Positions 19,183 to 26,913 of a DNA stretch of 64,000 nucleotides are shown one piece after another. Under the pieces are notes generated by a model that was not told the origin of the DNA, searched no databases, and worked only from the letters and a program-made list of their open reading frames with translations. Position 1 is the first letter of the stretch, and each line of letters starts with the position of its first letter. Both the position numbers and the translations under genes were made by a program. This DNA is from Clostridiales bacterium (lineage in GTDB: Bacteria > Bacillota > Clostridia > Lachnospirales > Lachnospiraceae), in NCBI GenBank assembly GCA_029010495.1, contig JAQXKO010000011.1, positions 1 to 64,000 of the forward strand, written 5' to 3'.

Positions 19183-19500
19183 CTATTTGCCGTCACCTTC
19201 CACCTTAAATATAACCTCGTTCTTATATACAAGTCCGAGAACATCCCTGGCCACCTTTTCTATGTAGCTTTTTGTCTGCACATAAGCCTTATAGTCCTCA
19301 ACCTCTTTTGAACGCTTTTCCTCTTCTGCGATAAGAATTTCCAGGCGTTTCTTTTCTTCAAGAAGATTATCATACTTCTTCTGAAGCTTTAGCTTCTCCA
19401 CATAGAAAAATGTGCAGATGCCTATCGTGCATACAAGAAGAATAATGATGCCGAGTAAACGCTTAGGTCTTTTTTTCCTTACTACTTTTTTTAATCCCAT
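19183..19500 (-). CDS. divIC: Septum formation initiator DivIC/FtsB
   Basis: A 105-aa bitopic division protein: short cytoplasmic Lys/Arg-rich tail, one membrane helix (about 14-33), then a coiled coil (KLQKKYDNLLEEKKRLEILIAEEEKRSKE) and a small C-terminal region with ARDVLGLVYKNE. DivIC is a core divisome member acting with FtsL and DivIB. The ATG at 19500 is preferred over the TTG at 19503, with AAAGAGG 6 nt upstream. It overlaps the end of yabQ by 38 nt. Confidence 0.9.
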   Translation of the reverse strand: MGLKKVVRKKRPKRLLGIIILLVCTIGICTFFYVEKLKLQKKYDNLLEEKKRLEILIAEEEKRSKEVEDYKAYVQTKSYIEKVARDVLGLVYKNEVIFKVEGDGK

Positions 19501-19798
19501 CAAATGCCTCTTTCGCAGTATGAAGCTTTTGCCGCTTCACATCTTTTTTGTAATTGTAATAACTGACAATATAAGCCGTAGCAGCCGCACCCAGAAACTC
19601 AAAAATATAATTAAGCCCTCTGACTGCTCCGCACGTTTTAAGCATGAACATATATGAGATAAATGCAAATACGACTGCATAAATCACATCCTCAACAAAG
19701 GACAGGACCCTGCCTCTTCCGATATGTTTTCTGACAGCACACAAAAGCGCATACACAAACACGCCAGCCATACCTGCCATAATACTTAAGCATATCAT
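19463..19798 (-). CDS. yabQ: Sporulation protein YabQ
   Basis: A 111-aa membrane protein with three to four short helices and the family segment FVEDVIYAVVFAFISYMFML. In B. subtilis YabQ is needed in the mother cell for spore cortex formation. It overlaps the stop of yabP by 4 nt (ATGA), so it is translationally coupled. Confidence 0.88.
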   Translation of the reverse strand: MICLSIMAGMAGVFVYALLCAVRKHIGRGRVLSFVEDVIYAVVFAFISYMFMLKTCGAVRGLNYIFEFLGAAATAYIVSYYNYKKDVKRQKLHTAKEAFDGIKKSSKEKKT

Positions 19799-20064
19799 GA
19801 AAACAGCCTTTTTGTAAATGATTTTCCGGATTTTTCATGCTTACTTTTTGTATAAATCAGACCGTCAATTATGCCCTCAATTTTTATTACGCCCTTATCG
19901 GTGGATAGATTTTTTACATTCAGCTTTTCACCCCTGATAACGAGCATCCCCTTATTTGTCTTCATGTAGACCTCAAGATCGGTAAATGATGGCACATCCT
20001 CTACACCGGTTACGGTAATATCCTCTCTCCCGTTAATAGTAACGCTGTGACCTGTCTGTTCCAT
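19795..20064 (-). CDS. yabP: Sporulation protein YabP
   Basis: An 89-aa YabP/YqfC-family protein with the repeated hydrophobic strand pattern NGREDITVTGVEDVPSFTD and TNKGMLVIRGEKLNVKNLS. In B. subtilis it is made in the mother cell together with YabQ; the biochemical role is not known. The ribosome binding site before the ATG is weak (only GGA), unlike neighbouring genes. Confidence 0.88.
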   Translation of the reverse strand: MEQTGHSVTINGREDITVTGVEDVPSFTDLEVYMKTNKGMLVIRGEKLNVKNLSTDKGVIKIEGIIDGLIYTKSKHEKSGKSFTKRLFS

Positions 20065-20119
20065 AATAATCCAATATTGTTTTTAATAGTCTATTATGAA
20101 GCAGCCGTATATATGACTG

Positions 20120-20359
20120 TTAAAGATATTTAAAAAGCTCTGCAGCCTCTTCCTTCCTGCTTGTCTCTGCGATGGACAATACCTCCACCTTGACATTTTT
20201 GTTGCCGAAGCCGACCTCAATAATATCGCCGGCTTTAACAGGCGTGCATGCCTTTGCAACCTTGCCGTTTACCATAACCCTGCCTGCATCACAGGCCTCT
20301 GCAGCCACGGTACGTCTTTTGATGATACGTGACACCTTAAGATATTTATCAAGACGCAT
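20120..20359 (-). CDS. rqcP: S4-domain RNA-binding protein RqcP
   Basis: A 79-aa protein made almost wholly of one S4 domain: MRLDKYLKVSRIIKRRTVA at the start, then GRVMVNGKVAKACTPVKAGD. B. subtilis RqcP (YabO) binds stalled 50S subunits and helps RqcH add C-terminal alanine tails. AAGGAG precedes the ATG. It is the first gene of the yabP-yabQ-divIC run, separated from hup by a terminator. Confidence 0.9.
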   Translation of the reverse strand: MRLDKYLKVSRIIKRRTVAAEACDAGRVMVNGKVAKACTPVKAGDIIEVGFGNKNVKVEVLSIAETSRKEEAAELFKYL

Positions 20360-20483
20360 AGTAGTCTCCTTCCGTCATAATTGCGATTATTAATTCATAT
20401 TACAACAAATGTCGTCTCACGATAATAAAGCTTCTCCCGGCAGTATACCGCAAGAAATCACAAATTATAATTTTATAATTAAA

Positions 20484-20515
20484 AAAGGGGCGATATAATC
20501 GCCCCGTACTTTTCT
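20484..20515 (-). terminator. Rho-independent terminator of hup
   Basis: GGGGCGATTATATCGCCCC stem followed by TTTTTT on the minus strand, 15 nt after the hup stop. Confidence 0.9.
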
Positions 20516-20529
20516 GAAGTGATAAATAA

Positions 20530-20805
20530 TTACTTGTTTACAACTTCCTTAAGGCCCTTGCCTGCTTTAAACTTAGGAAGCTTTGCAGCCGGAATAGTAA
20601 TCTTTTCCTTTGTAAGAGGGTTAAGACCTTCTCTTGCTTCTCTCTTTGATACTTCAAATGTACCGAAACCAACTAATGATACGCTGTCACCATTTACAAG
20701 TGTCTCTGTAATAGCTTCAATTACAGCATCTACTGCCTTCTTTGCATCGCCCTTTGTTAATTCTGCCTTTTCTGCTACAGCAGCTACTAATTCTGTTTTA
20801 TTCAT
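20530..20805 (-). CDS. hup: DNA-binding protein HU
   Basis: A 91-aa histone-like protein that bends and packs DNA. It has the HU/IHF signature GFGTFEVSKREAREGLNP (about 46-63), the Lys-rich start MNKTELVAAVAEKAELTK, and a basic tail (KFKAGKGLKEVVNK). AGGAGG lies before the ATG, with its own promoter about 85 nt upstream and a terminator downstream, so it is a monocistronic unit. Confidence 0.97.
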   Translation of the reverse strand: MNKTELVAAVAEKAELTKGDAKKAVDAVIEAITETLVNGDSVSLVGFGTFEVSKREAREGLNPLTKEKITIPAAKLPKFKAGKGLKEVVNK

Positions 20806-20887
20806 GGTTATTCCTCCTGATTATATAATAAATCCTGATCTGTAAATCAGATCATTTTAATTACGGGATATAAAACCCTACTATCTA

Positions 20888-20916
20888 TTTATAACCCAAA
20901 GTGTAATTAATGTCAA
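20888..20916 (-). promoter_or_regulatory. Sigma-A promoter of hup
   Basis: TTGACA (20916-20911), 17-bp spacer, TATAAA (20893-20888). The leader contains a small GATCTG/CAGATC hairpin. Confidence 0.75.
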
Positions 20917-20987
20917 TAATAAAATGACTGTTATAAAAGTTAAACCTTCAAAAAACGCCTAAAAACAAGCACTTTCTTCATTCTTTC

Positions 20988-21077
20988 CTATAAGCTTCCT
21001 TCCGGAACGGAAAGAGCTGTACATGTAATGCCTGCTATTGCGGCAATTGCCACAATGGCCACTATCATCTTTCTCAT
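20988..21077 (-). CDS. 29-aa hydrophobic peptide with own promoter
   Basis: Too short for the ORF track. The peptide starts MRKMIVAIVAIAAIAGITCT: two basic residues, then a hydrophobic stretch, then a short polar tail ending PEGSL. It looks like a single membrane helix or signal peptide. AGGAGG sits 5 nt before the ATG, one of the best ribosome sites in the window. A good sigma-A promoter is 41 bp upstream of the start. No homologue was recognised. It could be a membrane-regulatory small protein, a type I toxin-like peptide or a leader peptide; no antitoxin RNA was identified. The rest of the 20806-21328 spacer holds the hup promoter and the 32-bp repeats. Confidence 0.65.
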   Translation of the reverse strand: MRKMIVAIVAIAAIAGITCTALSVPEGSL

Positions 21078-21117
21078 AATTACCTCCTGCCAGACTCATT
21101 GTCAGAAATATATGTTT

Positions 21118-21146
21118 ATTATATTCCAAAAACAGAAATTATTCAA
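21118..21146 (-). promoter_or_regulatory. Sigma-A promoter of the 29-aa peptide
   Basis: TTGAAT (21146-21141), 17-bp spacer, TATAAT (21123-21118), on the same strand as the peptide gene. Confidence 0.7.
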
Positions 21147-21223
21147 GGCAATATAATTTAATTATAACATATATTTCTTTATGATATTATTAAAATACGT
21201 TTCACGGCACCCGATACACTTGT

Positions 21224-21319
21224 CAGGGTATGACTTATAAGCAGTCCGCAAATTCATAGTCTTTGCCGAATGTTTCATTCGGAATACCAGGGTATGGTTC
21301 ATATGCAGACCGCAAATTC
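21224..21319. repeat. Two 32-bp direct repeats around a hairpin
   Basis: CAGGGTATG...CGCAAATTC occurs at 21224-21255 and 21288-21319, with about five mismatches. The 32-bp gap between them contains a perfect hairpin, CCGAATG-TTT-CATTCGG (21266-21282). The block directly follows the larC stop and precedes the peptide promoter. Confidence 0.75.
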
Positions 21320-21328
21320 GCACATATA

Positions 21329-22252
21329 CTAAACGGCCCTGATAATCATAGCCCTTAATATGCCCGACGTTTTATAATCCCTCTTGCCGGCGCCAAGACC
21401 AACCTTTTCAATCACATATTCCTCCGGCAGCCTGTCCATGTTTCTGACCGCTGCCGCAAAGGCTGCTCCCGTTGGCGTTACAAGCTCGCCCTTCACACCT
21501 GTGCTTTTTAACGGAATACCGTATTCTGTTACTATATTTAACGTCGCAGGAACGGGTACGGACAATATTCCGTGAGCGCTTCTTATCGTGCCCTGACCCT
21601 CCGAAAGTGATTTTATACACACCTTTTCAATTCCCAGACTGTCCATACACACCGAAACGGCTATAATGTCGATAATCGAGTCGACTGCGCCTACCTCATG
21701 GAAATGAACCTCTTCAAGACTGTGACCATGAGCCTTTGCCTCTGCCCTGCCGAGTATGAGAAAAATATCCTTGGCCAGACGCTCTGCTCTCTCAGAAAGC
21801 TGCGAACCTTCAATAATTTCATATACATCCTTTAGACTGCGGTGAACATGATGGGTATGAACATGCTCAAGGCTGTCCTTGTCAGAGCCCTCATGACTGT
21901 GGCCGTGATGACATGACTCCTCTGCTTCATGATGATGTCCTTGATGATATGGCGCCTCTGCTTCATGATAATGTCCTTGATGATATGGCACCTCTGCTTC
22001 ATTGCAGTGGCCGTAAAGGTAATCCATATCATGGTCATGATTATCAAGCTCCTCTGATAATATTACATCAAAGTCAAGACAGTCTATAGAGGATTTTTTA
22101 ACTCTTGATATCCTGATTTCATAGCCCGAAAGCGGAACACGGGCAAGCGCTTCCCTTAACTGCTCCTCGTCTGCCCCAAGGTCAAGAAGAGCCGCCACAC
22201 TCATATCGCCGCTTATCCCGGCTTCACATTCCAAATAAAGTATTTTATCCAT
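21329..22252 (-). CDS. larC: Nickel-pincer cofactor protein LarC, short form
   Basis: A 307-aa protein matching the N-terminal (LarC1) part of LarC, the CTP-dependent cyclometallase that inserts nickel into the pincer cofactor. The start LYLECEAGISGDMSVAALLDLG and the later HFHEVGAVDSIIDIIAVS are typical. A His-rich insert (about 72-140) contains a 12-aa repeat (YHQGHHHEAEAP-like) that probably binds metal. The ORF ends right after GAGKRDYKTSGILRAM, where full LarC continues for over 100 aa. No LarC2 frame is seen downstream. It overlaps larE by 8 nt. Confidence 0.85.
   Translation of the reverse strand: MDKILYLECEAGISGDMSVAALLDLGADEEQLREALARVPLSGYEIRISRVKKSSIDCLDFDVILSEELDNHDHDMDYLYGHCNEAEVPYHQGHYHEAEAPYHQGHHHEAEESCHHGHSHEGSDKDSLEHVHTHHVHRSLKDVYEIIEGSQLSERAERLAKDIFLILGRAEAKAHGHSLEEVHFHEVGAVDSIIDIIAVSVCMDSLGIEKVCIKSLSEGQGTIRSAHGILSVPVPATLNIVTEYGIPLKSTGVKGELVTPTGAAFAAAVRNMDRLPEEYVIEKVGLGAGKRDYKTSGILRAMIIRAV
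21910..22012 (-). repeat. 36-bp in-frame tandem repeat in larC
   Basis: Units of 36 bp containing CCTCTGCTTCATGATGATGT on the plus strand repeat about 2.5 times, encoding a 12-residue His/Glu-rich unit. The copies are nearly identical, which suggests recent expansion. Confidence 0.85.
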
Positions 22253-23024
22253 TAATTACCCTTTCTCCAAGCATTAATCCAAGCTTTGCAAAATAATTTA
22301 CAATCTCTTCCGTAAAGGTCTTATCCTCAAGCATTTCAGCCCCATCCGGCGCAACGATTATTGTTGCATTATTGCCTGTTGTCTTAACCCTTACACCTCT
22401 GAAGCCTCTTTTTTTCAGCCATTCCTCTGCTTCTGCAACTCTTACAAGCTTTTCCTCGCTTATCCTTTCACCTGTTGCTATACGTGTTGCAAGGCAGGAG
22501 TTGGACTCCCTTGCCTCAGGTATCAGACTATAATATTTAAGGCTTTCGGCCACATCCTTTGTTGTAAAGCCGGCCATCAGAAGCGGACTGATTATCTTCT
22601 CTTCTGTAAGAGCCCTGAGCCCGGGCCTGTCCTTGCAGACATCATCTGCATTTGTTCCGTCTGCAACATGAGTATATCCGTTGACGGAAGCAAATGAATT
22701 TATCATTTTAAACATTGTGCTTTTGCAATAATAGCATCTGTCCGGACCATTTGCGGCAAATTCATCGTGTCCCGGCATATTTACCCTGATAATATGATGC
22801 GCAATTCCATGACGTTTACAGAATTCTGTCGCAAAAGTAAGCTCTCCCGGTATCATGCAGCCCGTATCGGTTGTAACGGCAGTCATATCCCTGCCCAGAA
22901 GCTTATGGGCATACCACACAAGAAATGTCGAATCAAGTCCGCCCGAAAAGGCTATGGCAGGCTTTCCGGTGCCCCTGAGTATATTGACTAATTTATTAAA
23001 TTTTTTTTCTAATATACCGTTCAT
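22245..23024 (-). CDS. larE: ATP-dependent sulfur transferase LarE
   Basis: A 259-aa PP-loop enzyme that activates the cofactor precursor with ATP and replaces carboxylate oxygen by sulfur. In sacrificial LarE types the sulfur comes from one of its own cysteines. The PP-loop is AFSGGLDSTFLVW (about 23-35). RCYYCKSTMF and SNSCLATRI (Cys about 176, the position of the sacrificial residue) are seen. It sits between larB and larC. Confidence 0.92.
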   Translation of the reverse strand: MNGILEKKFNKLVNILRGTGKPAIAFSGGLDSTFLVWYAHKLLGRDMTAVTTDTGCMIPGELTFATEFCKRHGIAHHIIRVNMPGHDEFAANGPDRCYYCKSTMFKMINSFASVNGYTHVADGTNADDVCKDRPGLRALTEEKIISPLLMAGFTTKDVAESLKYYSLIPEARESNSCLATRIATGERISEEKLVRVAEAEEWLKKRGFRGVRVKTTGNNATIIVAPDGAEMLEDKTFTEEIVNYFAKLGLMLGERVING

Positions 23025-23122
23025 TTACACTCTCTTTCAGTTCCGGCAGACCGGATTAACCATACGACCGGTAATCTTCCCAATAAAATATTCCAGACAT
23101 CCCGAAACGTAAGCACAGCTCA

Positions 23123-23833
23123 TTATTTTTCTAACCTGCCGCAGGCAAGGCGGTTTATCTGTGTAGCCGTATATGCCGCACCATAACCGTTATCGATATT
23201 TACGACCGTCACGCCGTTGGCGCAGGAATTAATCATGGTTAACAGAGCGGACAGGCCCTCAAAGCCGGCGCCGTAGCCTACAGAGGTCGGAACTGCGATT
23301 ACAGGAACCCTGACCAGACCTCCCACAACACTTGCAAGCGCTCCCTCCATGCCCGCCACGACGACTACACAGTTTGCCCTTCTGATGGTATCGGTATATG
23401 AAAGAAGCCTGTTAATGCCGCTTACTCCAATATCATAAATTCTTGTGACATTTCCTCCGAAATATTCAGCCGTTTGTGCCGCCTCCTCACAGACGCCTAT
23501 GTCAGCCGTGCCGGCGCTGCAGATACATATATTTCCTATTCTGTCTTCCTCTGTCTTTCCAACCTTCAATATGCGTGAAATCTCATCATACTCTGCCGAA
23601 GGTATTACCTGCCTGAGTGCCGCAGCCTGTTCCTTTGTGGCCCTGGTGCCAAATGCATATCCGTATCTGTCATACATATCCTGATATATGCCTGTCAGAT
23701 GCTTAAGTGATTTACCTTCGCAGTAAATTACCTCTCTGAAGCCCTGACGCGCATATCTGTCATCATCGAGCCTTGCATAATAATAATCACCTGAATCAAG
23801 TCCGTGAAAAGTATTTTGTAAATCTTTATTCAT
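23123..23833 (-). CDS. larB: Pincer cofactor carboxylase LarB
   Basis: A 236-aa enzyme that carboxylates and hydrolyses nicotinic acid adenine dinucleotide in the first step of nickel-pincer cofactor synthesis. The C-terminal half is like AIR carboxylase PurE: VVVAGMEGALASVVGGLV and PTSVGYGAGFEGLSALLTM. The ribosome site is weak (GGGG). The larB-larE-larC set is complete apart from the short larC, but no larA-type target enzyme lies in the window. Confidence 0.92.
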   Translation of the reverse strand: MNKDLQNTFHGLDSGDYYYARLDDDRYARQGFREVIYCEGKSLKHLTGIYQDMYDRYGYAFGTRATKEQAAALRQVIPSAEYDEISRILKVGKTEEDRIGNICICSAGTADIGVCEEAAQTAEYFGGNVTRIYDIGVSGINRLLSYTDTIRRANCVVVVAGMEGALASVVGGLVRVPVIAVPTSVGYGAGFEGLSALLTMINSCANGVTVVNIDNGYGAAYTATQINRLACGRLEK

Positions 23834-23925
23834 TTATACCCCGTTTATAATTCTATTAATTAAAGCAGCTTATCTTCCGCAGCAGACAGGAACAAAACCG
23901 TCTGATACATAATAAGGCTGTCCGC

Positions 23926-24891
23926 TTATTTTATAAAATTAAGTCCTGACTTATTGGTCATGCAGATAACCTTTGTTTTGCACCAGACTTCGCCGTCCAT
24001 GTGAATCCATTGAGGCGTCTTTGCCTTCATGGTAATCGACTGTGTCTTGTATTCGCTGATGCCTTTAAACAATATATGTTTTTTGGCGTAAACTGCCACA
24101 ACGGCCATCATAAGCTTCAGCTTTGATAACCCTCTGACTATGCAGATGCTGAGCTTCCCGTCCCTGCAGTCCGCATTAGGACAAAACGGTACTCCGCCAC
24201 CCTCATAACGCTGTATCATGGTCGCACACATAAAAAGCTGACTGATTTTGCCGCCAAACTGGTCTGTTGTAATCTGTACGGAGCAGCATTTTCTTGTAAA
24301 TATCTGCTGAATACCGACAAAAAGATATACAATACTTCCTAAATGAACCCTGTTGAGCAGCTTTTTTAATTTACTTCTGTTTGCCTGCTCACATATATCC
24401 GCATCATAACCTAAGCCGCAGCTGATAAGGAATTTTCTTGATACATATCCCCTGTCATCCTGTTCGAAAATGACATCCGGTTTTACATCTACAGGCTTAA
24501 ACTTTGCCTCTCCGTAATCAATAACAAGATGACTTGGAGAATGAAGAATATGCTTAAGTGCACAAACGGGGTCAGAATCCAGCTCCATTGACCTGGCAAA
24601 ATCATTGCCGGATCCTGTTTTGATACAGGAAATATATGTATTTTCAAAATCCACTATTCCCTGAAGCACAAGATTCAATGTTCCGTCGCCGCCCACAACC
24701 ACGATATGAACGGGATTTTTGCCGGTTGCACTGCCGGAAAGCCTTTTCACTGTTTCGGTTGTGTCCGCACCGCTTTTTAAGAGATGTACATCATAAAAGA
24801 CCTTCTCCTCCTCAAGCACCTGTTCAAGCTTCGAAAACACAGCCGGTCCGGCTCCGTTTCCCGTTGATGGATTTATTAAAAAATGCAACAT
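23926..24891 (-). CDS. Diacylglycerol kinase-family lipid kinase
   Basis: A 321-aa DgkB/YegS/BmrU-type protein. The nucleotide loop is VVVGGDGTLNLVLQGI (about 71-86), with the N-terminal INPSTGNG motif and a second conserved region SCIKTGSGNDFARS. Such enzymes phosphorylate diacylglycerol or related lipids at the membrane face; the exact lipid is not shown. GGAGGG precedes the ATG. It is 92 bp upstream of larB on the same strand. Two TGTAA/TTACA palindromes lie in its leader. Confidence 0.87.
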   Translation of the reverse strand: MLHFLINPSTGNGAGPAVFSKLEQVLEEEKVFYDVHLLKSGADTTETVKRLSGSATGKNPVHIVVVGGDGTLNLVLQGIVDFENTYISCIKTGSGNDFARSMELDSDPVCALKHILHSPSHLVIDYGEAKFKPVDVKPDVIFEQDDRGYVSRKFLISCGLGYDADICEQANRSKLKKLLNRVHLGSIVYLFVGIQQIFTRKCCSVQITTDQFGGKISQLFMCATMIQRYEGGGVPFCPNADCRDGKLSICIVRGLSKLKLMMAVVAVYAKKHILFKGISEYKTQSITMKAKTPQWIHMDGEVWCKTKVICMTNKSGLNFIK

Positions 24892-24909
24892 TTTGTTCCC
24901 TCCGTGAAT

Positions 24910-24953
24910 TGTAATATTACAGAAAATTCAAATTGTAATATTGTTACAGTATA
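24910..24953 (-). promoter_or_regulatory. Promoter -10 with two TGTAA-TTACA palindromes
   Basis: TGTAATATTACA (24910-24921, perfect) and TGTAATATTGTTACA (24934-24948) lie between a TATACT -10 candidate (24953-24948) and the ribosome site of the lipid-kinase gene. This fits paired operator sites of a repressor. No -35 box is clear. Confidence 0.45.
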
Positions 24954-24993
24954 ATAAACTGTCTGTGAAATAATTTCTTTTGCTCCAATCCTT

Positions 24994-26796
24994 CTATTCT
25001 TCAATATAAAACAGATTATTATGTATTATTTCCTCAAGTCCCGATTCCTCAAGCAGGTCACGTCTTATAAATATTTCAGACCAGCCGATTTCCCGCTCAT
25101 ATTTCCAAATCATACTTGAAGGATGTACAAATACCAATGCATAATCTTTTTTAATGTCAATCTCGTCTCCGAATACCGCAGCTAATGCAGGCCTGCCGAC
25201 AAGCACGTCGGGATAACCGTATTCCTTCCATTTTTCAAGCATATTCCTGTTATATTCATCAGGATAAACCTTATGGGCAAGGAATGTATCGCTCTCGCCT
25301 CCATCCATATAATTATAAAAAATATTCTTATCAAAATACGGATTAATATTATCTACAAAAGCACAGTAATTGGCAAGTATTCTTTTTTTGCTGTAATCAA
25401 TCTTCTGCTCACCCGTTTCAGGGTCAGTATATACGGCATTGCCCGAATTACCTTCCTCCACGAACCATTCAGCCATAATATTATATTTTGTAAGATTATT
25501 GTCTTTTATGAATTTGGCCTCCTCACGACCGAATGCATATGTTTTCTGAATTTCCAAAACGCATGCACCTACCGTCCAGAACAGGGACATAATAATCATT
25601 AATGCTGCTGCAATTATAGACATCTTCGTAATTATATTATCGGGAAGACTTAATGACGTATCATTTTTACCCGCATTATCCTCCACAGGCTTATTTATGC
25701 AGATATACGCCCAATACACCAGGTAAAGCAGGGCAATACCCATATGGTGTCTGGTAAAATAAACACACGACGCAAAAACGGCAAAGCCTGCATAAGGAAT
25801 TATTAATTCAGCTAATAGCCTTTTCTTTTTAGCAAAATATATAAGCGCGCACCAGATTAAGGCTCCGATAATGCCCGCGGAAACTAATTCATAGCTTTCA
25901 AAATGTGTAAGAACAAGGAACTCGTTTTCACTGTAGACATTTGTACATGTCACATCAGCCGGAAGAATAAATATCATGTAAAACAGCTGAAATATAAGTG
26001 AATTTTTGCCTGAAAAATTCTTAAAAATCACCCTTGCATAAGTATCCTCCTTCGGCATAAGTATTGCCAGAAGGCACAGTGCAAAAAGTAAAAGCGCCGA
26101 TAAAGCATGTACTCTCTTATCTGTTTTTACCGATTTTAAAATATCCTTTACCTTGCGCCCTTTTATTATTTCAATTACCCACAAAAAAGCCATACATCCC
26201 GCAAAGGCAATTCCGTATGCACTTGCAGATGCAAGCAATGCAAGAGAAGCCACAACGCGCCAGGGCTTTTCATTGCGACTGTTATATGTCATTGCAATGA
26301 GCAGAAAGGCAAGCATCATGATGCAGTACGGACGTGCTATTACTCCATACTGGTAAAAATAAAAATATGTAAACGGCAGAAGCCACCTTATTAATCTCGG
26401 AAAAGGCGACTTAAAAAGAATTATATAAACGGAAAGACCGCAGAAAATGAAGCTTACAATATTTAATGCAGCCTCATATGGTACTCCCAACCTTGCAAAA
26501 GGCATCAAAATAAAAAACCACAGCTGCGGGTGTCCTTCATAATGTCCTATTTCAAACAGAATATTACTGACCGAGCTGTATTTTGCAATCATCCATGCCA
26601 CAGCCTCATCATACCATGGCTCGTGAAAGGCGCATATAACAAAATGTAAAACGGAATACAGCACAAAAATAATAATTTCAGGCATTTTACCGTTAATTTT
26701 TTCTGCAAAAGAATTCATTTTTGTAAATATATCCGCTATTGATTTTAATATTGTAATATCATTGGCATTTGTTTTGCTTTTTGTATCTTCTACCAT
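24994..26796 (-). CDS. GT-C-like multi-pass membrane protein
   Basis: A 600-aa protein with about eleven membrane helices (from residue 40 to 420) and a C-terminal outside domain of about 180 aa. The first loop has HEPWYDEAVAW followed by GHYEGHPQLWF; acidic residues in that loop are typical of GT-C glycosyltransferases that use polyprenyl-phosphate sugars. Donor and acceptor are unknown. GGAGG precedes the ATG. No polymer gene cluster surrounds it. Confidence 0.7.
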   Translation of the reverse strand: MVEDTKSKTNANDITILKSIADIFTKMNSFAEKINGKMPEIIIFVLYSVLHFVICAFHEPWYDEAVAWMIAKYSSVSNILFEIGHYEGHPQLWFFILMPFARLGVPYEAALNIVSFIFCGLSVYIILFKSPFPRLIRWLLPFTYFYFYQYGVIARPYCIMMLAFLLIAMTYNSRNEKPWRVVASLALLASASAYGIAFAGCMAFLWVIEIIKGRKVKDILKSVKTDKRVHALSALLLFALCLLAILMPKEDTYARVIFKNFSGKNSLIFQLFYMIFILPADVTCTNVYSENEFLVLTHFESYELVSAGIIGALIWCALIYFAKKKRLLAELIIPYAGFAVFASCVYFTRHHMGIALLYLVYWAYICINKPVEDNAGKNDTSLSLPDNIITKMSIIAAALMIIMSLFWTVGACVLEIQKTYAFGREEAKFIKDNNLTKYNIMAEWFVEEGNSGNAVYTDPETGEQKIDYSKKRILANYCAFVDNINPYFDKNIFYNYMDGGESDTFLAHKVYPDEYNRNMLEKWKEYGYPDVLVGRPALAAVFGDEIDIKKDYALVFVHPSSMIWKYEREIGWSEIFIRRDLLEESGLEEIIHNNLFYIEE

Positions 26797-26852
26797 TATT
26801 TCCTCCGATATGCGATATACATTTATATTATAATCAATTACATAAGGATTAG

Positions 26853-26895
26853 CAACAAAAAAAGACTTCAGAATAAATTATGCTGAAGTCTTTTA
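26853..26895 (-). terminator. Rho-independent terminator
   Basis: AAGACTTCAG / CTGAAGTCTT stem with TTTTTTTG tail on the minus strand. It closes the transcript of the following 180-aa protein gene, and the hairpin could also work on the other strand. Confidence 0.85.
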
Positions 26896-26913
26896 TAAAA
26901 TCTGATATTTGTT

